From positions 1-64,000 of the forward strand of contig CAMCXK010000003.1 of the NCBI GenBank assembly GCA_945883435.1: a stretch of DNA of 64,000 bases, read 5' to 3'. Source of the DNA: Chthoniobacter flavus. GTDB lineage: Bacteria; Verrucomicrobiota; Verrucomicrobiia; Chthoniobacterales; Terrimicrobiaceae. The notes beneath the pieces are model-generated. The model was not told where the DNA came from. It saw nothing but the letters and a program-made list of their open reading frames with translations, and ran no database searches. Positions 1 to 11,772 of the stretch are shown here, piece by piece. Position 1 is the first letter of the stretch. Every line of letters starts with the position of its first letter. Position numbers and translations under genes: made by a program.

Positions 1-110
1 CCCACGACCAGCGAACCCACAAAAGCGATGACGCCGCCGATGGCCAGCAGCGAAACCGCGGTCACGGCCGTCCAGAGGATTTTCCATTGGCTTGGTGTGG
101 GACTGGTCAT
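1..110 (-). CDS. N-terminus of a membrane protein (cut by window edge)
   Basis: Only the first 36-37 codons are inside the window. The ATG (complement of 108-110) lies three bases beyond the parA stop, so the gene is probably co-transcribed with parA. The visible peptide begins MTSPTPSQWKILWTAV and continues into one hydrophobic segment at about residues 13-36, so the product is likely a polytopic or anchored inner-membrane protein. The short polar N-terminus followed at once by a membrane helix would fit an AI-2E/YdiK-type transporter or another permease, but this is a guess from too little sequence. Confidence 0.55.
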   Translation of the reverse strand, partial: MTSPTPSQWKILWTAVTAVSLLAIGGVIAFVGSLVV

Positions 111-113
111 GGG

Positions 114-920
114 TCAGCGGGTCCGGCCTCGATCATTGACGAAGGCCATGCCTTTCTTTTGGCGATCGAGAAACTCCTTGGCAAGTTTGCGGTAGGCTGT
201 TGCGCCCGGTCCGTGGGGGTCATGTTCGAAAATCGTGCGGCCGTGGCTGGGAGCTTCGGCAAACCGCACGGTGCGCGGAATCACGGTTTTGTAAACCACC
301 TCCTCAAAGTGGTTGCGCACCTCTTTTTCAACCGCCGGGTTGAGGTTGGTGCGCGAGTCGAACATCGTGAGAAGAAGGCCGGAAATCGCCAGCGCGGGAT
401 TGGCTCCGCTTTCCCGGATGCGGTCGGTCACCTCCATCAGAAGACCAAGGCCCTCGAGCGCGTAATACTCGCACTGGATGGGAACCAGAATTTCCTGGGC
501 CGCCGCGAGCGCGTTGGACATGAGAATGCCAAGCGAAGGCGGGCAATCCAGTAGCGCATAGTCGAAGCGGTCCTCTCCGCGAAGACGCTCAAGGGCGGCT
601 TGCAGGCGCAGCATATGATCATCCATGCGCGCCACTTCGATTTCCGATCCCGCCAGATCGAGATTCGCCGGCACCAGCGAAAGATGCGGAAGGCGTGTTG
701 GCAAAATCAAATCGCCGGCCGCGCGCACGCCGATCAAGGCCTCGTAAATGCTCGGATGCCCCGCTTCCTTGTCACCCAGCACACTCGTGGCGCTGCCCTG
801 GGGATCGAGATCGATGAGCAGGATCCGCGCTTTTTTTTCGGCCAGGGCGGCAGCCAGATTCACCGTGGTGGTTGTTTTTCCAACCCCTCCTTTTTGATTT
901 GTGACGGCGATGACTTTCAT
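114..920 (-). CDS. parA: ParA/Soj-type chromosome partitioning ATPase
   Basis: 268 aa. A deviant Walker A box of the ParA/MinD class, KGGVGKTT, sits at residues 10-17. It is followed by the A' motif DLDPQGSAT and the Walker B segment YALLDCPPSLG, and the length is typical of chromosomal Soj/ParA proteins that bind ATP and DNA and move ParB-bound origins. The start chosen is the ATG at 920, because the protein then begins MKVIAVTNQKGGVG as in the family; the open frame upstream is antisense-like sequence. The ATG overlaps the TGA of the upstream glycosyltransferase in an ATGA, which suggests translational coupling. No parB is visible; it may lie beyond the left edge or elsewhere. Confidence 0.93.
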   Translation of the reverse strand: MKVIAVTNQKGGVGKTTTTVNLAAALAEKKARILLIDLDPQGSATSVLGDKEAGHPSIYEALIGVRAAGDLILPTRLPHLSLVPANLDLAGSEIEVARMDDHMLRLQAALERLRGEDRFDYALLDCPPSLGILMSNALAAAQEILVPIQCEYYALEGLGLLMEVTDRIRESGANPALAISGLLLTMFDSRTNLNPAVEKEVRNHFEEVVYKTVIPRTVRFAEAPSHGRTIFEHDPHGPGATAYRKLAKEFLDRQKKGMAFVNDRGRTR

Positions 921-2104
921 GAGCGGGTGGACAAAGCTTGGACAGCGGGTTTTTGGTCGATGCCGAGATAGCTGAAGACGAGACTGAACAAAAGCGTTTG
1001 CAATCCGATGGAAACCAGTGTGCGTCCGGCAATCACCGTGCGGGTGTTCGCAAGCGGGTCGAGATCGCCGAAGCCCGACATGGCCCAGCCATAAAGGATC
1101 GTTCCAATCAGGCCCAAGCCGGCACAGACCACCAGAAGCCCGGCCGCGAGACCTTTTTCCAAAGTAAAAAATCCGAAGGCCCGGGACAAAATATGGTTCG
1201 GGGGCAGAAACCCGCGGGTGTAGGCGAAAATCCGGACGAAGCAGGCGAGAAGGACCATTTGGTAGCCCAGCAGAAGGCCCATGCCGGCAATGTCCAGCGA
1301 ATTCAGATCGAATGACACTCCGCCCATGCGCAGAGGACCAGCCATCAATCGCGCAAACAGGGCCCCGGTTGCCACGAGAAGAGCCAATCCCGGGTAGAGC
1401 AACAACCACCGCGGGGAAAACAGAAGCATGAATCGCAAATGACGCCAACCGTCACGCCAGCTTCGCAGGTGCGGGGGACGGGAGCGGCCGTCCTTGTGCA
1501 GCGTGATCGGGGTTTCCTCGATGCGCAGGCCCCGTAGAGATGCCTTGATGACCATCTCACTGGCGAACTCCATGCCCGGCGTCCGGAGGTCCATTTGCAA
1601 AAAGGCGTCTTTGGTCAGGGCCCTCAGCCCGCAGTGAAAATCATGGCTTGGACAGCGGAAAAGAAGACGCCCAATGAACGTCAAGACGGGATTGCCAATC
1701 CAGCGGTGCTTCCATGGCATGGCACCCGGATCGATTTGGCCGCCGCCGCCCGGCATGCGGCACCCCATGACAAGATCCGCGCCTTGGCGGAGCTTTTCAA
1801 TGAAGGGGCGAATGCGCGAAAAGTCGTAACTCCGATCGGCATCGCCCATGATTAAAAACCGGCCACGGGCGGCGTCCATACCCCCCCGCAGGGCATTTCC
1901 ATAGCCTTTCGCTGGAATGTCCACCACGCGGGCTCCGAGGCGGCGGGCGATGTCGGGCGATCCATCCGAACTGCCATTATCAGCGATGAGAATTTCCCCC
2001 TCGACCCCTGCGTCCTCCAAGCCGCGACGGGCCGCGGCGATGCAATCGCCGAGCGTCTCCGCCTCGTTCAGACAAGGCATGACAATCGTGACCTCAGGAT
2101 TCAT
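917..2104 (-). CDS. Family 2 glycosyltransferase with C-terminal membrane helices
   Basis: 395 aa from the ATG at 2104 (MNPEVTIVMPCLNEA). An upstream in-frame start at 2164 would add 20 residues and run through the tsf terminator, so it was rejected. Residues 1-220 form a GT-A fold of the DPM/dolichyl-phosphate glucose synthase type: VTIVMPCLNE strand, IADNGSSDGS nucleotide-binding loop and MGDADRSYDF metal-binding DxD. The C-terminal third carries about four hydrophobic segments, as in membrane-bound GT2 enzymes that load sugars on polyprenyl phosphate. The substrate cannot be told. It is the first gene after the tsf terminator and overlaps parA by 4 bp. Confidence 0.88.
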   Translation of the reverse strand: MNPEVTIVMPCLNEAETLGDCIAAARRGLEDAGVEGEILIADNGSSDGSPDIARRLGARVVDIPAKGYGNALRGGMDAARGRFLIMGDADRSYDFSRIRPFIEKLRQGADLVMGCRMPGGGGQIDPGAMPWKHRWIGNPVLTFIGRLLFRCPSHDFHCGLRALTKDAFLQMDLRTPGMEFASEMVIKASLRGLRIEETPITLHKDGRSRPPHLRSWRDGWRHLRFMLLFSPRWLLLYPGLALLVATGALFARLMAGPLRMGGVSFDLNSLDIAGMGLLLGYQMVLLACFVRIFAYTRGFLPPNHILSRAFGFFTLEKGLAAGLLVVCAGLGLIGTILYGWAMSGFGDLDPLANTRTVIAGRTLVSIGLQTLLFSLVFSYLGIDQKPAVQALSTRS

Positions 2105-2130
2105 GCCGTAACCAGACGCGATCCGACTTG

Positions 2131-2173
2131 AAAAAGCAAAAGCCGCTTTGGCTGAAGTGGCCATCGCGGCTTT
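2131..2173 (-). terminator. Hairpin terminator after tsf
   Basis: Read on the minus strand, AAAGCCGC (complement of 2166-2173) pairs with GCGGCTTT (complement of 2139-2146). An inner TGGC/GCCA stem supports it, and a T-rich stretch follows (complement of 2131-2138). It lies just beyond the tsf stop at 2195 and before the glycosyltransferase start at 2104, so it is the likely end of the rplA-tsf transcription unit. Confidence 0.75.
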
Positions 2174-2194
2174 GCATAACGGAAGGGAAACGAC

Positions 2195-2794
2195 TCAGGC
2201 CAAATCCTCGCCCAGCGTGTAGCGGGTGAAGCGGCGGATAACGATGTTCTCGCCGAGTTCGGCAATCTTGCTGGACACCAAATCCTTCACAAGGACATCC
2301 GGGTTCTTGATAAAGGGTTGCTCCATCAAACAAATCGTTCCGAGATACTTATCAATTTTTCCGTCTACAATCTTCTCCACGATATTGGCTGGTTTGCCCT
2401 CGACTTGGGCGGCCGCAATGTCCCGCTCGCGGGCGATGAGATCTGGAGAAACTTGCTCGCGGGTCAGGAAGAGCGGATGGGCGGCTGCAATATGCAAAGT
2501 GATATCCTTCACGAATTCACGAAAAATGTCGTTTTTGGCGACAAAGTCGGTTTCGCAGTTGACTTCAACCAGAACGCCGACTTTCCCAGCGAGGTGGATG
2601 TAGGAGGCAACGGTCCCCTCCTTGGCGGCGCGGGATGCTTTTTTCCCGGCACTTGCAATGCCTTTCTTGCGGAGGATTTCCTCAGCGGCCGAAAGATCAC
2701 CCCCGGCTTCGGTCAAGGCTTTTTTACAATCCATCATCCCCGCGTTGGTTTTTTCGCGGAGTTCTTTAACGAGGTTGGCAGAAATTTCAGACAT
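2195..2794 (-). CDS. tsf: Elongation factor Ts (short form)
   Basis: 199 aa. EF-Ts is the guanine-nucleotide exchange factor that regenerates EF-Tu-GTP in the cytosol. The N-terminal UBA-like domain (residues 1-45, VKELREKTNAGMMDCKKAL) and the core motif CETDFVAKND are clear. The protein is much shorter than the E. coli form (283 aa) and keeps only one full core subdomain. This short architecture is normal in several lineages, including cyanobacteria and Verrucomicrobiota, so I do not see it as a truncation. It follows rpsB by 15 bp, the standard rpsB-tsf pairing, and precedes a hairpin terminator. Confidence 0.97.
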   Translation of the reverse strand: MSEISANLVKELREKTNAGMMDCKKALTEAGGDLSAAEEILRKKGIASAGKKASRAAKEGTVASYIHLAGKVGVLVEVNCETDFVAKNDIFREFVKDITLHIAAAHPLFLTREQVSPDLIARERDIAAAQVEGKPANIVEKIVDGKIDKYLGTICLMEQPFIKNPDVLVKDLVSSKIAELGENIVIRRFTRYTLGEDLA

Positions 2795-2809
2795 GATTTG
2801 TTTGTGGAA

Positions 2810-3553
2810 TTATTCAGCGACCGCAGCGAGTTCCGACGGGCGGGCTTTCGCGTGAGTCCCCTTGCCTTCCAGAATGGCCTCCACGAGTTTGGACAGCACG
2901 ATGCGGATGGACCGGATGGCGTCATCATTGCCCGCGATTGGATACTGGATTTTATCGGGATTGCTATTGGTGTCGACGATGGCAATCACAGGGATGCCGA
3001 GGCGGTTTGCCTCAGCCACGGCGATTTCCTCCCGCACGGTGTCGATGACAACCATGACATCGGGAAGTTTCGCCATTTCACTAATACCACCAAGGTTGTG
3101 AAGGAGCTTGGCTCCCTCGCGACGGATGCTGGATGCCTCGGCCTTGTTAATTTTGGCGAAGGCCGGGGATTTTTCCAAGGATTGGATTTCCTTAAGACGA
3201 CCCACGCTGCGGCGAATAGTGGTGAGGTTGGTCAGTGTGCCTCCCAGCCAACGTTGATTAACGTAGAAATGGCCCGTCGCCTCGGCTGCCTCAGCGATCG
3301 CGCCTTGAGCCTGTTTTTTGGTTCCGACAAAGAGAACCTTGCCACCACCGCGCACGAGATCGCGGAGAAACTGGGTGGCCTGCTGGATTTGCTCGATGGT
3401 GAGGGCGAGGTCGATGATGTAAATCGAGTTTTTTTCCTCTAGGATGTAATTCCTCATTTTGGGATTCCATCGTTTGGTCTGGTGTCCGTAGTGAACGCCG
3501 GCCTCGAGGAGTTCCGTCATGAGTTCGACGTTGGGTTGGGTGGCTTCTGACAT
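2810..3553 (-). CDS. rpsB: 30S ribosomal protein S2
   Basis: 247 aa, the usual S2 length. The N-terminal [19 protein letters not shown] motif is diagnostic, followed by the conserved FVGTKKQAQ and [10 protein letters not shown] segments. S2 binds late in 30S assembly between head and body. The start is 15 bp after the rpoC stop, with no room for a promoter or terminator, so rpsB-tsf appears to be read through from rpoBC. In most bacteria rpsB-tsf is a separate unit with its own leader. Confidence 0.98.
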   Translation of the reverse strand: MSEATQPNVELMTELLEAGVHYGHQTKRWNPKMRNYILEEKNSIYIIDLALTIEQIQQATQFLRDLVRGGGKVLFVGTKKQAQGAIAEAAEATGHFYVNQRWLGGTLTNLTTIRRSVGRLKEIQSLEKSPAFAKINKAEASSIRREGAKLLHNLGGISEMAKLPDVMVVIDTVREEIAVAEANRLGIPVIAIVDTNSNPDKIQYPIAGNDDAIRSIRIVLSKLVEAILEGKGTHAKARPSELAAVAE

Positions 3554-3568
3554 GATGCGTGGGTTGGT

Positions 3569-6500
3569 TTAGCTAACGGCTTTTTGGGATTCTTTTTTCT
3601 CGGAGGCGGGAGTGTCGCCGAGGTTGGTGATGTCGACTTTGCGGTTTGTCTCGAAGCCGGTGCCTGCGGGGATCAGGTGGCCCATGATGACGTTTTCCTT
3701 GAACCCGCGCAGTCGGTCGACGCGGCCCAAGGTTGCGGCCTCGGTCAGCACACGGGTTGTGTCCTGGAACGAGGCGGCAGAGATAAAGCTGTCTGTTTCA
3801 AGGGCGGTTTTGGTGATCCCAAGGAGAACCGGAACGGCCTCGGCAGGCTTGCCACCCTTCTTGACGACTTCTTCGTTTTCGGCTTCGAACGCCAGACGAT
3901 CCACTTGGTCACCCCAAAGCAGGGAAGTGTCACCTTGCTCGGTGATTTTGACCTTGCGGAGCATTTGACGAACAATGATTTCGATGTGTTTGTCGTTAAT
4001 TTCAACACCTTGAAGTCGATAGACTTCTTGAACCTCATTCAACAGGTGTTCTTGCAATTCTTGAGCGCCGCAAATTTCAAGAATTTCATGCGGAACAACC
4101 GGCCCTTCGGTCAGTTGCTGGCCTTTTTTCACCAGATCACCTTTGAAGACAATGATGTGTTTATTCAGCGGAATGAGATGCTCTTCCTCAGCGCCTGTCT
4201 CCGGATCTTTCACAATCAAACGGCGCTTCGCACGAACCGTTCCGCCGATTTCAACCACTCCATCGATCTTCGCGATGTCGCAAGCGTCTTTTGGCCGGCG
4301 GGCTTCGAAAAGCTCCGCCACGCGCGGGAGACCACCTGTAATGTCTTTGGTTTTGCCGATTTTTCGAGGCGTCCGGGCCACACGTTGCCCAGCTGTAACT
4401 TTGGCACCCTCCTTGACCTCGATATGGGCTCCGGCCGGGATTGAATAGCTGGCAAGAACATTCTTGGCCTCGTCGACCACAATAATTTGTGGGTGCAAAT
4501 CCTCTTTGTGCTCGATCACGACGCTACCGCGAACCCCGGTGGCTTCGTCTTTTTCTTGGCGGATCGTCACGCCGGGAATCATGTCCCGGAACTCGATGCG
4601 ACCCGTGCGTTCGGAGATGATTGGCACGTTGTAGGGATCCCATTGGACCAAGGTCTCTCCCTTTTTCACGCTCTTGCCATCAGAAACGGAAATCGTCGAG
4701 CCGACAACGATGTTGTAGCTCTCTAATTCACGTCCATCCTTCTCGCTGTGCAAGGTCAGTGAGGCATTTTTGTTCAGAACAACAAACGTATGGTCCACCG
4801 TCTCCACGACCTTGAGATCGTTGAAACGGATGACACCATCGTTTTTCGCCTTGATGATCGGTTGCTTGAAGGTCTGGCTTGCGGCGCCACCAACGTGGAA
4901 CGTCCGCATCGTGAGCTGGGTTCCAGGCTCGCCAATCGATTGGGCCGCAATGATGCCGACCGCTTCGCCCAGTTTGATCATGCCACCTGTAGCCAAGCTC
5001 CGGCCGTAGCACTTGATGCAAACCCCGCGGTTGGACTCGCAAGTCAAGGCCGAACGGATTTTCAACTGCTCGTGACCGATTTTTTCCAAGGCGGCCGCGA
5101 TTTCCTCATCGACGAGTTGGTCTTTTTTAACAACTGGCTTTCCAGAAATCGGATCCTTGACTGTTTCGCAGCTCGTTCGGCCGATGATGCGCGTCGAGAG
5201 GCTGACCACCTCTTCGTCACCCTCATAAATCGGACGCACGACAATTCCGTTGACAGTGCGGCAATCGTCGATGGTCACAATCACGTCTTGAGCGGCATCC
5301 ACCAGCTTGCGTGTGAGGTATCCCGAGTCGGCTGTCTTCAACGCCGTATCGGCCAATCCCTTTCGGGCACCGTGTGCAGAGATGAAATACTCCAAAACGG
5401 TGAGGCCCTCACGGAAATTGGCCGTGATAGGCTGTTCAATAATCTCTCCCGATGGCTTGGCCATCTGTCCACGCATACCAGCCAACTGTTTGACCTGGGT
5501 GCGGTTGCCCCGGGCGCCCGAGTCGACCATCATAAACACCGGGTTCATATCACGGCGGTTGTCGTTGTGCTGAAGAGTGCGGAACAAGGCGTTGGCAATC
5601 TCTTCTCCGGTATGGGTCCAAATATCTTGAACTTTGTTTTTCCGCTCCCCGTCGGTGATAATGCCACGTCGATATTGCTTTTCGACTTCGCCCACCTCTT
5701 TATAAGCTTTTTCGAGAAGCTGTTCCTTTTCCTTCGGAACCATCATGTCATTGATTCCGATGGAAACGCCAGCGCGAGTCGCTTCCCGGAAGCCCAATTC
5801 CTTGAGGCGGTCCAATGTTTCGACCGTGACTTGCTGGCCGCTGGTCTTGTAGCAACGCCAGATGACATCGGAAAGTTGCTTCTTGCCGCACACTTTGTTG
5901 TAGAATCCGAGCGCGGCAGGCCAAATTTGATTGAAAATGACGCGGCCCGCCGTTGTTTCAATCACCGACTTGGATGGATCCCCGTAAATTGTTTCTCGAC
6001 CGAAATCGGGGTTTTTAAACAGGATTCGGGTGTGGGTGCGGATGGCGCGTTCGGCGAGAGCCAGTTCTACCTCGTCCGCTCCGCCAAAAAGAGGCAGACG
6101 CTTGGATTTATCCGCATCCTCGCCTCTAGGATTCTGCGTCAGATAGTAGCAACCCAACGGAATATCCTGTGAAGGCGTGGTGATTGGCTTACCGCTGGAC
6201 GGCGAGAAAATGTTGTTCGGCGCCAACATCAACATACGGGCCTCCATTTGAGCCTCCACCGAGAGTGGCACGTGAACAGCCATTTGGTCACCATCGAAGT
6301 CCGCGTTGTAAGCGGTGCAGACCAATGGGTGGATCCGAATGGCTTCACCCTCGATGAGCAAAGGCTCAAACGCTTGAATCGACAAGCGGTGGAGGGTTGG
6401 AGCACGGTTCAGCATGACCGGATGGCCTTTGGTCACCTCCTCCAGAATATCCCACACTTCCGGAGTCTGGCGCTCGATCAACTTTTTAGCCGACCGCACT

Positions 6501-7681
6501 GTATGAACGTAACCCAATTCCTTCAAACGCCGAATGATGAAAGGTTCGAAAAGAACCAAGGCCATTTTCTTTGGCAAACCGCACTGGTTGAGCTTCAGTT
6601 CGGGACCGATCACAATCACCGAACGGCCAGAGTAGTCCACACGCTTTCCAAGAAGGTTTTGACGGAAGCGGCCGCCCTTACCCTTCAGCATGTCGCTTAA
6701 GGACTTGAGGGGACGATTTGCCGCCCCGGTGACCGCGCGGCCATGACGGCCATTGTCAAACAAGGCGTCCACGGCTTCTTGAAGCATCCGCTTTTCGTTT
6801 CGAATGATGACTTCCGGTGTTTTGAGCTGCAAGAGTGTGCGCAACCTATTGTTCCGGTTGATAACGCGCCGGTAAAGATCATTCAAATCCGACGTCGCGA
6901 ATCGCCCCCCCTCCAATGGAACAAGCGGTCGCAAATCTGGAGGGATAACCGGCAGGACATTCAAAATCATCCATTCCGGACGGGTATTGGATTCGGCAAA
7001 GCCCTGCACCAATTTCAAGCGCTTGGAGTATTTTTTCCGGAGTTGCTTGCTTCGAGTGGACTGCATTTGCTCCTCGATTTGCACTTGAAGTTCTGCCAAG
7101 TCCAGCGAAGCAAGAATCTTTTGAATGGCTTCCGCACCCATGCCGGCTTGGAACTCTTCGCCGTATTGTTCTTCGGCGTCGCGAAACTCGGTTTCGGAGA
7201 GGAGTTGCCCCTTCTCAAATGGGGTGTTACCCGGCTCAAGAACCACATAGTCCTCGTAGTAAATGACCCGCTCAAGCTGGCGCGAAGTCATATCCAACAT
7301 CAAGCCCAAGCGGGAAGGCAAACACTTGTAAAACCAAATATGGGACACAGGAACAGCAAGGTCGATGTGCCCCATGCGCTCGCGGCGAACCCGGGAGAGG
7401 GTCACTTCCACGCCGCACCGATCACAGATGATACCTTTGTGTTTAATGCGCTTATATTTTCCGCAAGAGCACTCCCAGTCACGCGTGGGACCAAAGATCC
7501 GCTCGCAAAACAAGCCCCCTTTTTCGGGCTTGAAGGTGCGGTAATTGATCGTTTCCGGGTTTTTAACTTCGCCTTTGCTCCAGCTGCGAATGGAATCCGG
7601 AGACGCCACGGTGATGGCCACCTCATCAAAACCGGCGGGTTTCGACTCGCCGACGGAGTCGTGAAAATTAAGGTCTTTCAT
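3569..7681 (-). CDS. rpoC: DNA-directed RNA polymerase subunit beta'
   Basis: 1370 aa. The catalytic magnesium-binding motif NADFDGD lies at residues 459-465. Zinc site 1 is formed by Cys71, Cys73, Cys86 and Cys89, and the second zinc site is in [13 protein letters not shown]. These positions match E. coli beta' almost residue for residue, and the full-length protein ends with the usual C-terminal region before a Ser/Lys-rich tail. Together with beta it forms the polymerase active-site cleft. It lies 36 bp downstream of rpoB and 15 bp upstream of rpsB. Confidence 0.99.
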   Translation of the reverse strand: MKDLNFHDSVGESKPAGFDEVAITVASPDSIRSWSKGEVKNPETINYRTFKPEKGGLFCERIFGPTRDWECSCGKYKRIKHKGIICDRCGVEVTLSRVRRERMGHIDLAVPVSHIWFYKCLPSRLGLMLDMTSRQLERVIYYEDYVVLEPGNTPFEKGQLLSETEFRDAEEQYGEEFQAGMGAEAIQKILASLDLAELQVQIEEQMQSTRSKQLRKKYSKRLKLVQGFAESNTRPEWMILNVLPVIPPDLRPLVPLEGGRFATSDLNDLYRRVINRNNRLRTLLQLKTPEVIIRNEKRMLQEAVDALFDNGRHGRAVTGAANRPLKSLSDMLKGKGGRFRQNLLGKRVDYSGRSVIVIGPELKLNQCGLPKKMALVLFEPFIIRRLKELGYVHTVRSAKKLIERQTPEVWDILEEVTKGHPVMLNRAPTLHRLSIQAFEPLLIEGEAIRIHPLVCTAYNADFDGDQMAVHVPLSVEAQMEARMLMLAPNNIFSPSSGKPITTPSQDIPLGCYYLTQNPRGEDADKSKRLPLFGGADEVELALAERAIRTHTRILFKNPDFGRETIYGDPSKSVIETTAGRVIFNQIWPAALGFYNKVCGKKQLSDVIWRCYKTSGQQVTVETLDRLKELGFREATRAGVSIGINDMMVPKEKEQLLEKAYKEVGEVEKQYRRGIITDGERKNKVQDIWTHTGEEIANALFRTLQHNDNRRDMNPVFMMVDSGARGNRTQVKQLAGMRGQMAKPSGEIIEQPITANFREGLTVLEYFISAHGARKGLADTALKTADSGYLTRKLVDAAQDVIVTIDDCRTVNGIVVRPIYEGDEEVVSLSTRIIGRTSCETVKDPISGKPVVKKDQLVDEEIAAALEKIGHEQLKIRSALTCESNRGVCIKCYGRSLATGGMIKLGEAVGIIAAQSIGEPGTQLTMRTFHVGGAASQTFKQPIIKAKNDGVIRFNDLKVVETVDHTFVVLNKNASLTLHSEKDGRELESYNIVVGSTISVSDGKSVKKGETLVQWDPYNVPIISERTGRIEFRDMIPGVTIRQEKDEATGVRGSVVIEHKEDLHPQIIVVDEAKNVLASYSIPAGAHIEVKEGAKVTAGQRVARTPRKIGKTKDITGGLPRVAELFEARRPKDACDIAKIDGVVEIGGTVRAKRRLIVKDPETGAEEEHLIPLNKHIIVFKGDLVKKGQQLTEGPVVPHEILEICGAQELQEHLLNEVQEVYRLQGVEINDKHIEIIVRQMLRKVKITEQGDTSLLWGDQVDRLAFEAENEEVVKKGGKPAEAVPVLLGITKTALETDSFISAASFQDTTRVLTEAATLGRVDRLRGFKENVIMGHLIPAGTGFETNRKVDITNLGDTPASEKKESQKAVS

Positions 7682-7717
7682 ATTGGATTGAACTTTCGCT
7701 GTGGGTTTTGAACTGGG

Positions 7718-10700
7718 TTAGAGAATTCCTTCGGTGAGAGAGGCTGGAGCTTTACCGCCGACACGCACATCCAAACCAAGGCCTTGCATTTCCTTGATCA
7801 AGACGTTGAACGACTCAGGCGTTCCTGCCTCTAGAGAATGGTCGCCTTTAACAATACTTTCGTAAATGCGGGTTCGACCGGCGACATCGTCTGATTTCAC
7901 GGTGAGCAACTCCTGCAAAGTATAGGCCGCGCCATAGGCTTGAAGAGCCCACACTTCCATTTCGCCGAAGCGCTGGCCGCCATATTGGGCTTTTCCACCC
8001 AGAGGTTGCTGGGTGACCAAGCTGTATGGTCCAACGGCACGGGCATGAATCTTATCGGCCACCAAGTGTCCGAGTTTGAGCATGTAGATATAGCCGACCA
8101 CGACTTGCTGATCAAAGGGTTCACCGGTCAAACCATCATAGAGGGTGGACTTTCCGTTTTCATTAACCCAGGTAAAGCCCTCGACTTTTTTGGCATCCGT
8201 TAGGAACTCCCGAATTTTTGATTCGGGGATCCCATCGAAGACCGGAGTTGCCACTTTGAATCCGAGTGCTTTGGCGGCAACACCGAGGTGGGTTTCCAAG
8301 ACTTGGCCGACGTTCATCCGACTCGGAACACCGAGGGGGTTCAAGACGATATCAACGGGCGTTCCGTCTGCAAGATACGGCATGTCTTCTTCTGGAACAA
8401 TCTTGGCTACAACGCCCTTGTTTCCATGGCGTCCGGCCATTTTGTCACCAACGCTGAGTTTACGCTTGCTGGCGATGTAAACTTTGACTTGCTTGATGAT
8501 ACCCGGATCGATGTCATCTCCACTTTCGATGCGTCCAAGGTTCGAATCACGCTCGTTTTCCAGATCCACGAACTTGTGTTCGAACTGACCGATAATTTCA
8601 TGAATTTTGTTGCGGATCGGGCTGGGGTCTATTTCGACGTGGTTGTAAACCTTGGCCAGCTTACGGAGCAACTCTTTGGTGATTTTACGGTTCGCAGGAA
8701 TGATGATCTCCCCGGTTTGGGCGTTCACCACGTCCAAGGGGATTTTTTCATTCAGCAGGATGTTGGAAAGAGCCGCTGTTAATTGCTCATGCAGTTCGTC
8801 TTTGCGCTTCGTGAAGTCGTCCACGATCATTTTCTGCTGACGCTTCGACTCGGCGGGAGTCATTTTTGTGCGTTGAACTTCTTTTTTCGACGAGACTTTG
8901 ACATCCATGACGATGCCGTAGGTGCCCGACGGAACTGTGAGCGAGGTATCTTTAACGTCGGCCGCTTTTTCACCGAAAATAGCCCGCAAAAGACGCTCTT
9001 CGGGAGCGAGTTCCGTCTCACTTTTGGGAGTTATTTTTCCGACCAGAATATCACCGGGCTTGACCTCCGCCCCGATGCGAATCACGCCATCGGCAGCCAA
9101 GTGTTGAAGGGCCTCTTCGCTGACATTGGGAATATCTTTTGTGATCTCCTCGGGGCCCAGCTTGGTATCGCGGGCACCGATTTCGAATTCATCGATGTGT
9201 ATGGAGGTGTAAATATCCTCTTTAACAACTCGTTTGGAGATGAGAATGGCGTCTTCGAAATTGTAGCCATTCCATGGCATGAATGCCACGAGGACGTTGC
9301 GGCCAAGAGCCAACTCTCCGTTTTCGGTATTTGGACCATCGGCGATAACGTCTCCTTTTTTAACCGTCTGACCCTTGCGCACAATGGCTTTTTGATTGAT
9401 GCAGGTGCTGGCGTTGGAACGCATGAACTTGCGAAGTTCGTAGACGAAAACGCCGGCTTCAGGATCGTGCTTGATTTTCTTTTTCCCTTCGGGGAGGGAA
9501 CCGTCCTTGGTGACAACAATCTGGTTCGCGGTGACAGAAGCCACTTTGCCGTTGGACTCCGAGCAAATCACGGCGCAGGAATCTTGAGCCACGCGGCTTT
9601 CCAGACCAGTGCCCACCAACGGGGCATCGGAAACAAGCAATGGAACGCCTTGGCGTTGCATGTTCGAGCCCATCAGAGCGCGGTTGGCGTCATCATGCTC
9701 CAGGAAAGGAATCAATCCAGCAGCCACTGAGACCAGTTGCTTGGGCGAAACATCCATGTATTGGATTTTTTCGGGTTCCACCTCAAGAAAGTCGCCACGA
9801 TAACGGGCAGAGACTTTTTCGCCGGTCAAATTGCCTTTGGCATCCACCGTCGAATTGGCTTGGGCGATGTAGAAGTTCTCATCACGATCGCCGCTCAGAT
9901 ACTCCACCGAATCCGTCACACGTCCGTTCGCCACCTTGCGGTAGGGAGTTTCGATAAAACCAAATTCGTTAATGCGGGCAAAGGTGCTCAATGAACTGAT
10001 AAGGCCGATGTTCGGGCCTTCCGGAGTTTCAATCGGGCAGATGCGCCCGTAGTGGGACGGGTGCACGTCGCGGACTTCAAATCCTGCGCGGTCGCGGCTC
10101 AGACCGCCTGGCCCAAGGGCTGAGAGACGGCGCTTGTGAGTCAGCTCGGACAGCGGGTTCGTCTGATCCATGAACTGGCTTAATTGACTGCGACCAAAAA
10201 AGTCACGGACAACAGCGCTGAGCGATTTGGGATTGATGAGTTTTTGTGGGGTGATCTGGTCGGTGCTGGCATCAAAAAGCGTCATGCGCTCGCGCACCAG
10301 ACGCTCGGTGCGGGACAGACCGACGCGGCATTGGTTGGCGAGCAATTCGCCCACTGTCCGCACGCGGCGGCTTCCCAAATGATCGATATCGTCCGTCATT
10401 CCATCGCCGGCCCGGAGGCGAACGAGATATTTCATGGCAGCCACGAGATCCTCTTTGGTGAGAGTGCGCTCGTTCTCGTTGACATCCAAATCCAACTTGT
10501 GATTGATCTTGTGACGACCCACGCGGCCGAGATCGTAGCGTTTGGCGTCAAAGAAAAGCCGCTTAAGCATGCTGCGCGCATTTTGAACAGTTGGAGGATC
10601 TCCGGGACGCAGTTTGCGATAGATGTCCTTGAGTGCTTCATCCTCATCCCTTGCAGGATCTTTCTTCAGGGACTTGATGATGGTATCGTCATCCTTGGTA

Positions 10701-11515
10701 TCCACCACTTTCACTGTCTTGTGGCCCAATGCGAGGAGTTCGCGAACGATCGTTGTGGTCAGGGGTTCGAACGCGCGTCCGACCGTGATTTCTCCGTCAC
10801 GGATATCGGCAATGAGGACTTTGGTGGCGATTTCTTCTTCGTCGAGTTTTTCGCTGAGTTTGAGAGTTTCTGGCGTGTAGAAGAGATTGATGATTTCCTC
10901 GTCGGTGGGGTAGCCCACAGTGCGGAGGAACGTGGTCGCTAAAAACTTGCGGCGCCGTTTGCGACGGTCGAGATAAACGTAAAGGAGGTCGCTCGTGTCG
11001 AATTGAACCTCGATCCAAGACCCGCGATCGGGAATGATGCGAAATCCGTGCAAGATTTTTCCGTTGGCATGAACGGATGTTTCAAAACAAATGCCCGGGG
11101 AACGGTGGAGTTGGGATACAACCACGCGCTCGGCTCCGTTGATGACAAAAGTTCCTTGGGCGGTCATCAAAGGCAATTCGCCCATGTAGACTTTTTCCTC
11201 TTTGGTGCTGCGCTCGTCCTTGTATCGGAACGTGACGTAAAGAGGCGCGCTGTAGGTTTGGCCTTCGCGTTGGGATTCCAAAGCGGACATTTTCGAGTCG
11301 CCCAGTTCGTAGCTGACAAAATCCAAGGACGATTTGTCTTCGAAGCCATGAATCGGGAAGAATTCCTTGAAAACGGCTTGCAAACCGACATCCCGCCGCT
11401 TGGACGCCGGGACGTCTTTTTGGAAAAATTCGTTGTATGAGTTGACTTGGAGCTCGATCAGATTGGGTGGCTCAATGACCTCATGGAGTTTTCCGAAGTG
11501 AATGCGTTCAGACAT
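7718..11515 (-). CDS. rpoB: DNA-directed RNA polymerase subunit beta
   Basis: 1265 aa. The rifampicin-pocket segment [20 protein letters not shown] keeps the Asp and His, and the following [10 protein letters not shown] keeps the Ser, that are usually changed in resistant mutants. One position in the pocket that is Asn in E. coli (518) is Thr here. The conserved RPVSATPxx-type and C-terminal [17 protein letters not shown] segments, which contact beta', are complete. The start [10 protein letters not shown] was chosen because it matches the family's N-terminus. A long leader with two hairpins separates it from rplL. Confidence 0.99.
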   Translation of the reverse strand: MSERIHFGKLHEVIEPPNLIELQVNSYNEFFQKDVPASKRRDVGLQAVFKEFFPIHGFEDKSSLDFVSYELGDSKMSALESQREGQTYSAPLYVTFRYKDERSTKEEKVYMGELPLMTAQGTFVINGAERVVVSQLHRSPGICFETSVHANGKILHGFRIIPDRGSWIEVQFDTSDLLYVYLDRRKRRRKFLATTFLRTVGYPTDEEIINLFYTPETLKLSEKLDEEEIATKVLIADIRDGEITVGRAFEPLTTTIVRELLALGHKTVKVVDTKDDDTIIKSLKKDPARDEDEALKDIYRKLRPGDPPTVQNARSMLKRLFFDAKRYDLGRVGRHKINHKLDLDVNENERTLTKEDLVAAMKYLVRLRAGDGMTDDIDHLGSRRVRTVGELLANQCRVGLSRTERLVRERMTLFDASTDQITPQKLINPKSLSAVVRDFFGRSQLSQFMDQTNPLSELTHKRRLSALGPGGLSRDRAGFEVRDVHPSHYGRICPIETPEGPNIGLISSLSTFARINEFGFIETPYRKVANGRVTDSVEYLSGDRDENFYIAQANSTVDAKGNLTGEKVSARYRGDFLEVEPEKIQYMDVSPKQLVSVAAGLIPFLEHDDANRALMGSNMQRQGVPLLVSDAPLVGTGLESRVAQDSCAVICSESNGKVASVTANQIVVTKDGSLPEGKKKIKHDPEAGVFVYELRKFMRSNASTCINQKAIVRKGQTVKKGDVIADGPNTENGELALGRNVLVAFMPWNGYNFEDAILISKRVVKEDIYTSIHIDEFEIGARDTKLGPEEITKDIPNVSEEALQHLAADGVIRIGAEVKPGDILVGKITPKSETELAPEERLLRAIFGEKAADVKDTSLTVPSGTYGIVMDVKVSSKKEVQRTKMTPAESKRQQKMIVDDFTKRKDELHEQLTAALSNILLNEKIPLDVVNAQTGEIIIPANRKITKELLRKLAKVYNHVEIDPSPIRNKIHEIIGQFEHKFVDLENERDSNLGRIESGDDIDPGIIKQVKVYIASKRKLSVGDKMAGRHGNKGVVAKIVPEEDMPYLADGTPVDIVLNPLGVPSRMNVGQVLETHLGVAAKALGFKVATPVFDGIPESKIREFLTDAKKVEGFTWVNENGKSTLYDGLTGEPFDQQVVVGYIYMLKLGHLVADKIHARAVGPYSLVTQQPLGGKAQYGGQRFGEMEVWALQAYGAAYTLQELLTVKSDDVAGRTRIYESIVKGDHSLEAGTPESFNVLIKEMQGLGLDVRVGGKAPASLTEGIL

Positions 11516-11572
11516 GGATTTGGGCTTCGTTGCGGTGGTTGGATGTGCGGAGGGAACCCATCGGAGATGGAG

Positions 11573-11603
11573 GGATCGTCAAACAAAAAAAATCAGACGA
11601 TCC
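11573..11603 (-). promoter_or_regulatory. Stem-loop in the rpoB leader
   Basis: A perfect 8-bp stem (GGATCGTC at 11573-11580 with GACGATCC at 11596-11603) encloses a 15-nt loop made mainly of A or U. It lies about 58 nt upstream of the rpoB ATG. In E. coli the rplL-rpoB spacer holds an attenuator and an RNase III site; this hairpin could play either role here, which is inference. Confidence 0.5.
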
Positions 11604-11722
11604 GGCGGGGTGGTTTTTCCGCTGGATCGAATGGTATCCGGAGTTTGCTCTGGTGTGGTTGAGGAGCAGAGGAGTTTTTTTGTTGGCGGTGTATGAGGGA
11701 TGGAAAGCTTAAGCGACTGCCA

Positions 11723-11756
11723 CAGGGGAGTCAAGCCGGATGGCCGGAATCCCCTG
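11723..11756 (-). promoter_or_regulatory. Stem-loop just after rplL (possible attenuator)
   Basis: CAGGGGA (11723-11729) pairs with TCCCCTG (11750-11756), and two CCGG blocks inside the loop can extend the fold. It lies 17 nt beyond the rplL stop. No T-run follows on the minus strand, so it looks more like an attenuator or RNA-processing site than a full terminator. Such a site would set the lower level of rpoBC relative to L7/L12. Confidence 0.45.
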
Positions 11757-11772
11757 CGGAGCCGTGCAGAAT